From NCBI GenBank assembly GCA_026397695.1, contig JAPLUJ010000290.1:1-8310 (forward strand): a stretch of 8,310 nucleotides of DNA. Direction: 5' to 3'. Below, in pieces: positions 5,916 through 8,310 of the stretch (position 1 is the stretch's first letter; each line of letters starts with the position of its first letter). The notes under the pieces were generated by a model, which worked only from the letters and a program-made list of their open reading frames with translations, was not told where the DNA came from and did no database searches. Position numbers and translations under genes: made by a program. This DNA comes from Verrucomicrobiota bacterium. Lineage in GTDB: Bacteria > Verrucomicrobiota > Verrucomicrobiia > Verrucomicrobiales > Akkermansiaceae.

Positions 5916-6899
5916 ATGACCATGGAAAACCTGCAACAGAGAATCGTGGAATCCAGCGGATGGATCCAAGCCGTGAAGGATGAGATGGGACGGGTTCTGG
6001 TGGGCCAACAACGTCTGGTGGACCGGTTGCTGATCGGGCTGTTGTGCAACGGTCACATTTTGCTCGAGGGGGTGCCAGGTTTGGCCAAAACCCTCGCAGT
6101 CAAGGCGCTCTCCGGCTCGCTCGACGCGTCGTTCGCGCGCTTTCAGTTCACGCCGGACCTGCTGCCCGCAGACCTGGTGGGGACCATGATCTATCATCCC
6201 CAAGCGACAAAATTCGAACCCAAACTCGGGCCGATTTTCAACAACCTCATCCTCGCCGACGAAATCAACCGCGCACCCGCGAAAGTGCAGTCCGCCCTGT
6301 TGGAAGCCATGCAGGAGCGCCAAGTCACGCTTGGCGACCACTCCTATCCGCTGCCCGAACCGTTTCTCGTGCTGGCCACGCAGAACCCGATCGACCAGGA
6401 GGGGACCTATCAGCTTCCCGAAGCCCAGCTCGACCGTTTTCTGCTCAAGGTCAGCGTGGGTTACCCGAGCAAGGACGAGGAACTACTAATTCTCGACCGG
6501 ATGGCGACCTCCACTCCGCCGTATCGGACGAAGAATGTCGCCACCCCGGAGCAGGTGGCCACCTCGCGTGAGCTGGTCAACGCCGTTTACATCGACCCCG
6601 CGATCCGCAAATATATTGTGCAGATCATTCACACGACGCGTTTCCCCGGCTTGGTGGACGCACCGCTCAAAAACCTCGTGCGTGCCGGCGCGTCCCCGCG
6701 TGGCACCATCAACCTGGCTCTAACCGCGCGGGCGCTGGCATTCATGCACGGTCGGGCGTTCGTCACTCCCCAGGATGTGAAGGACATGGCCCTCGACGTC
6801 CTGCGCCACCGCATCCTTCTCACCTACGAAGCCGAAGCCGAGGATATCTCCACCGATTCCATCGTGGAGCGCATCATGAGCAAGGTGCCGGTGCCGTGA
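5916..6899 (+). CDS. MoxR-family AAA+ ATPase
   Basis: A 327-residue cytosolic AAA+ ATPase of the MoxR class, chaperone-like enzymes that act with VWA-domain partner proteins in assembling or activating envelope and metalloprotein complexes. Motifs from the ATG at 5916: Walker A GVPGLAKT at 52-59, Walker B LILADE at 111-116 followed by INRAP, sensor 1 ATQNP at 154-158, QLPEAQLDRF at 166-175, and the sensor 2 region GASPRGTINL in the C-terminal lid. Length and all key residues are normal for the family. An ATG two codons later (5922) is an equal alternative start; neither has a Shine-Dalgarno sequence. It heads a rightward cluster with a DUF58 protein and a DUF4381-like protein, the usual MoxR/Bat arrangement. 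The specific client is unknown. Confidence 0.95.
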   Translation: MTMENLQQRIVESSGWIQAVKDEMGRVLVGQQRLVDRLLIGLLCNGHILLEGVPGLAKTLAVKALSGSLDASFARFQFTPDLLPADLVGTMIYHPQATKFEPKLGPIFNNLILADEINRAPAKVQSALLEAMQERQVTLGDHSYPLPEPFLVLATQNPIDQEGTYQLPEAQLDRFLLKVSVGYPSKDEELLILDRMATSTPPYRTKNVATPEQVATSRELVNAVYIDPAIRKYIVQIIHTTRFPGLVDAPLKNLVRAGASPRGTINLALTARALAFMHGRAFVTPQDVKDMALDVLRHRILLTYEAEAEDISTDSIVERIMSKVPVP

Positions 6900-6905
6900 G
6901 GAAGC

Positions 6906-6943
6906 AATTTTGAATTTTCAATTTTGAATTTTGAATTCAAAAT
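6906..6943. repeat. AT-rich heptamer tandem repeat ending in a 16-bp palindrome
   Basis: Four heptamers AATTTTG, AATTTTC, AATTTTG, AATTTTG (6906-6933) follow the moxR stop by 6 nt. The last runs into ATTTTGAATTCAAAAT (6928-6943), a perfect palindrome, and related AAAATC units continue to about 6951. The base composition is sharply different from the GC-rich flanks. It resembles short tandem heptamer repeats known between genes of some cyanobacteria and other bacteria. It may be a spreading repeat that landed in the operon, or an mRNA stem-loop between the two genes. Confidence 0.75.
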
Positions 6944-6971
6944 CAAAAATCTAACATCCAAAATTCCACCG

Positions 6972-7865
6972 GTGCCGACGGACGCACAGATTGAGGAAAT
7001 GATGGCGCGGGTGCGCAAGCTGGAGATCAAAGCCCGGCGGCTGGTGCGTGAGTCGTTTGCCGGTGAGTATCTATCATCTTTTCGCGGGCAGGGTTTGGAT
7101 TTTGATGACTTCCGCGAGTATCAGCATGGGGACGAGGTGCGTTTCATCGATTGGAATGTCACGGCGAGGATGAACCAGGTGTTTGTGCGGAAATTCCATG
7201 AGGAGCGGGAGCTCGCGGTGATTCTGGCAGTGGATGTTTCGGGTTCGGCGGACTATGGCAGTGTCGCGCTGAGCAAACGCGAAGTGGCGGCGGAAACCGC
7301 AGCGGTGTTGGGTTTCAGTGCGTTAAACAATGGCGACAAGGTGGGTCTGGTGATATTTGCCGACGAGCCACTGCTGTTCATTCCGGCGGAGAAGGGCAGC
7401 CGCCACCTGCTGCGCATGATCCGCGAAATCCTGGTGGCCAAACCCCCAAACCCCGGAACCTCGGTGGCCGCTGTCTGTGATTTCCTCGTCCACACCCTGC
7501 GCCGCAAATCACTGGTCTTCCTCATTTCCGACTTCTATTCAGCCTCCTTGGAACGTCCGCTCGGCCAACTCGCCCGCAAACACGAAACCGTCGCCCTGCG
7601 CGTCATGGACCCGCTCGAAGCGCAACTGCCAAAGGCCGGCAAAGTCGTCATGATCGACCCGGAGACCGGCATTGAAACCCAAGTCAATACCGACAATCCG
7701 AACCTGCGCATGGGCTATGCCAAACTCATGCGCAGACAACAGGAGGGCGTCGCCGCGATTTTCAAAAAACACGGGATCGACGCCGCTGATCTAACAACAA
7801 ATGGCGACACCCTGGCGGCGTTGCACCGGTTGTTGAAGCGCCGAGGCCGCAAACGTTCCCGATGA
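6972..7865 (+). CDS. DUF58 / VWA-like protein, MoxR partner
   Basis: About 297 residues, soluble, a partner of MoxR ATPases. The hallmark N-terminal part includes RKLEIKARRLV, then FAGEY, FREYQHGDEVRFIDWN (RFIDWN at 57-62) and the MIDAS-type metal motif DVSGS at 88-92 of a von Willebrand A-like fold. Later segments such as LVFLISDFYSASL and VALRVMDPLEAQLP are typical. The start is uncertain. GTG at 6972 gives the usual length and a continuous helix. ATG at 7002 has the only decent Shine-Dalgarno match in the window (GAGG at 6993-6996, 5-nt spacing). A TTG at 6924 would begin inside the AT-rich repeat and is unlikely. The stop overlaps the start of the next gene (ATGA). Confidence 0.9.
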   Translation: MPTDAQIEEMMARVRKLEIKARRLVRESFAGEYLSSFRGQGLDFDDFREYQHGDEVRFIDWNVTARMNQVFVRKFHEERELAVILAVDVSGSADYGSVALSKREVAAETAAVLGFSALNNGDKVGLVIFADEPLLFIPAEKGSRHLLRMIREILVAKPPNPGTSVAAVCDFLVHTLRRKSLVFLISDFYSASLERPLGQLARKHETVALRVMDPLEAQLPKAGKVVMIDPETGIETQVNTDNPNLRMGYAKLMRRQQEGVAAIFKKHGIDAADLTTNGDTLAALHRLLKRRGRKRSR

Positions 7866-8310
7866 ATACGATGGCAGGGCAAACCACCGGCTTGGAATTG
7901 ATGGAGGCTGCTTCACCTGAGGCCTTGATGCCCGATTCCGGATTGTGGTTGTGGCTGGTGATCGCTGCCATGGTGGTGCTGGTGGTGATCGTGATCATGA
8001 TCTATCTGCGGAACAGGAAACCCGCCGCCGCCGATCTTGAGAGGATACGCCATGCCGCGTTGGCCGAGGCGACTGCGGCATTGGCCAACATCCGCACGGC
8101 CGATGTGAGGGATGCGGCGGTGCAATCCTCGTTGATTCTCCGGAGATATGTATTAGCGGTTACTGGTGATCCCGCGTTATATGAAACCCACGAGGAATTC
8201 GTTGTGCGGCCCGACGCGTTGCAAGCGCTCACGGCGGAGGCCCGTGCGGCTGCGGAAACCGGCTTCACCCGCATGGCCGCCATGAAATACGCTCCCGAAA
8301 TGCCGGCGGC
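7862..8310 (+). CDS. DUF4381-like membrane protein (BatC position), cut by window end
   Basis: The ATG at 7862 overlaps the DUF58 stop by 4 nt, and the frame stays open to the end of the window (149 full codons, no stop). The protein has a short N-terminus, one hydrophobic helix at about residues 28-49 (LWLWLVIAAMVVLVVIVIM), a basic stop-transfer RNRK, and then a cytoplasmic helical domain. That domain contains ILRRYVLAVTGDPALYETHEEF and ends in MAAMKYAPE, phrases typical of the DUF4381 proteins that sit between DUF58 and VWA genes in MoxR clusters. It probably anchors the DUF58/VWA complex to the membrane, by analogy. The 3' end lies outside the window but probably close, since family members are about 150-170 residues. 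Confidence 0.75.
   Translation, partial: MNTMAGQTTGLELMEAASPEALMPDSGLWLWLVIAAMVVLVVIVIMIYLRNRKPAAADLERIRHAALAEATAALANIRTADVRDAAVQSSLILRRYVLAVTGDPALYETHEEFVVRPDALQALTAEARAAAETGFTRMAAMKYAPEMPA

Overview
This window looks like chromosomal DNA from a GC-rich bacterium of the PVC group, most likely Verrucomicrobiota. That placement is inferred from gene content: a large cytochrome-like protein resembling the hydrazine synthase alpha subunit, a Tat-exported Gfo/Idh/MocA oxidoreductase, a discoidin-type lipoprotein, a DoxX-like membrane protein, and a MoxR-DUF58-DUF4381 cluster. Most start codons also lack an obvious Shine-Dalgarno sequence. No rRNA or tRNA gene, CRISPR array or complete mobile element is visible.

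Left part (1-5511, minus strand). Four genes are packed head to tail and read leftward from a promoter region near 5520-5700. In order of transcription they encode a four-helix DoxX-like membrane protein (5511-4930), a twin-arginine Gfo/Idh/MocA oxidoreductase (4925-3561), a discoidin-fold lipoprotein (3564-2839) and a large hydrazine synthase alpha-like c-type cytochrome (2833-353). The junctions are a 4-nt gap, a 4-nt ATGA overlap and a 5-nt gap, so they almost certainly form one operon. Three products carry export or lipidation signals and the fourth is an integral membrane protein. I infer a cell-envelope redox module acting on an unknown, perhaps sugar-derived, substrate. The cytochrome-like protein appears to have lost part of its second haem site. 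Just beyond its stop codon lies a decayed fragment of an IS91-like (Y2) transposase.

Middle (5512-5915). This is a divergent intergenic region of about 400 bp. It holds a G-quadruplex motif with one-base loops 18 nt from the start of the leftward operon, a perfect 13-bp tandem duplication followed by a -10-like hexamer, and a hairpin in the leader of the rightward operon.

Right part (5916-8310, plus strand). A MoxR AAA+ ATPase is followed by a DUF58/von Willebrand-A-like protein and, overlapping it by 4 nt, the start of a DUF4381-type membrane protein that runs off the window. This is the usual beginning of a MoxR/Bat-type cluster, and the next genes would be expected to be VWA-domain (BatA/BatB-like) membrane proteins. 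The moxR-DUF58 junction carries an AT-rich heptamer tandem repeat ending in a 16-bp palindrome.

The most unusual items are the four-gene redox operon as a unit, the missing haem-binding histidine and adjoining segment in its cytochrome, the template-strand G-quadruplex motif at its promoter, and a scattered TGTTAGA word that is more frequent than base composition predicts.
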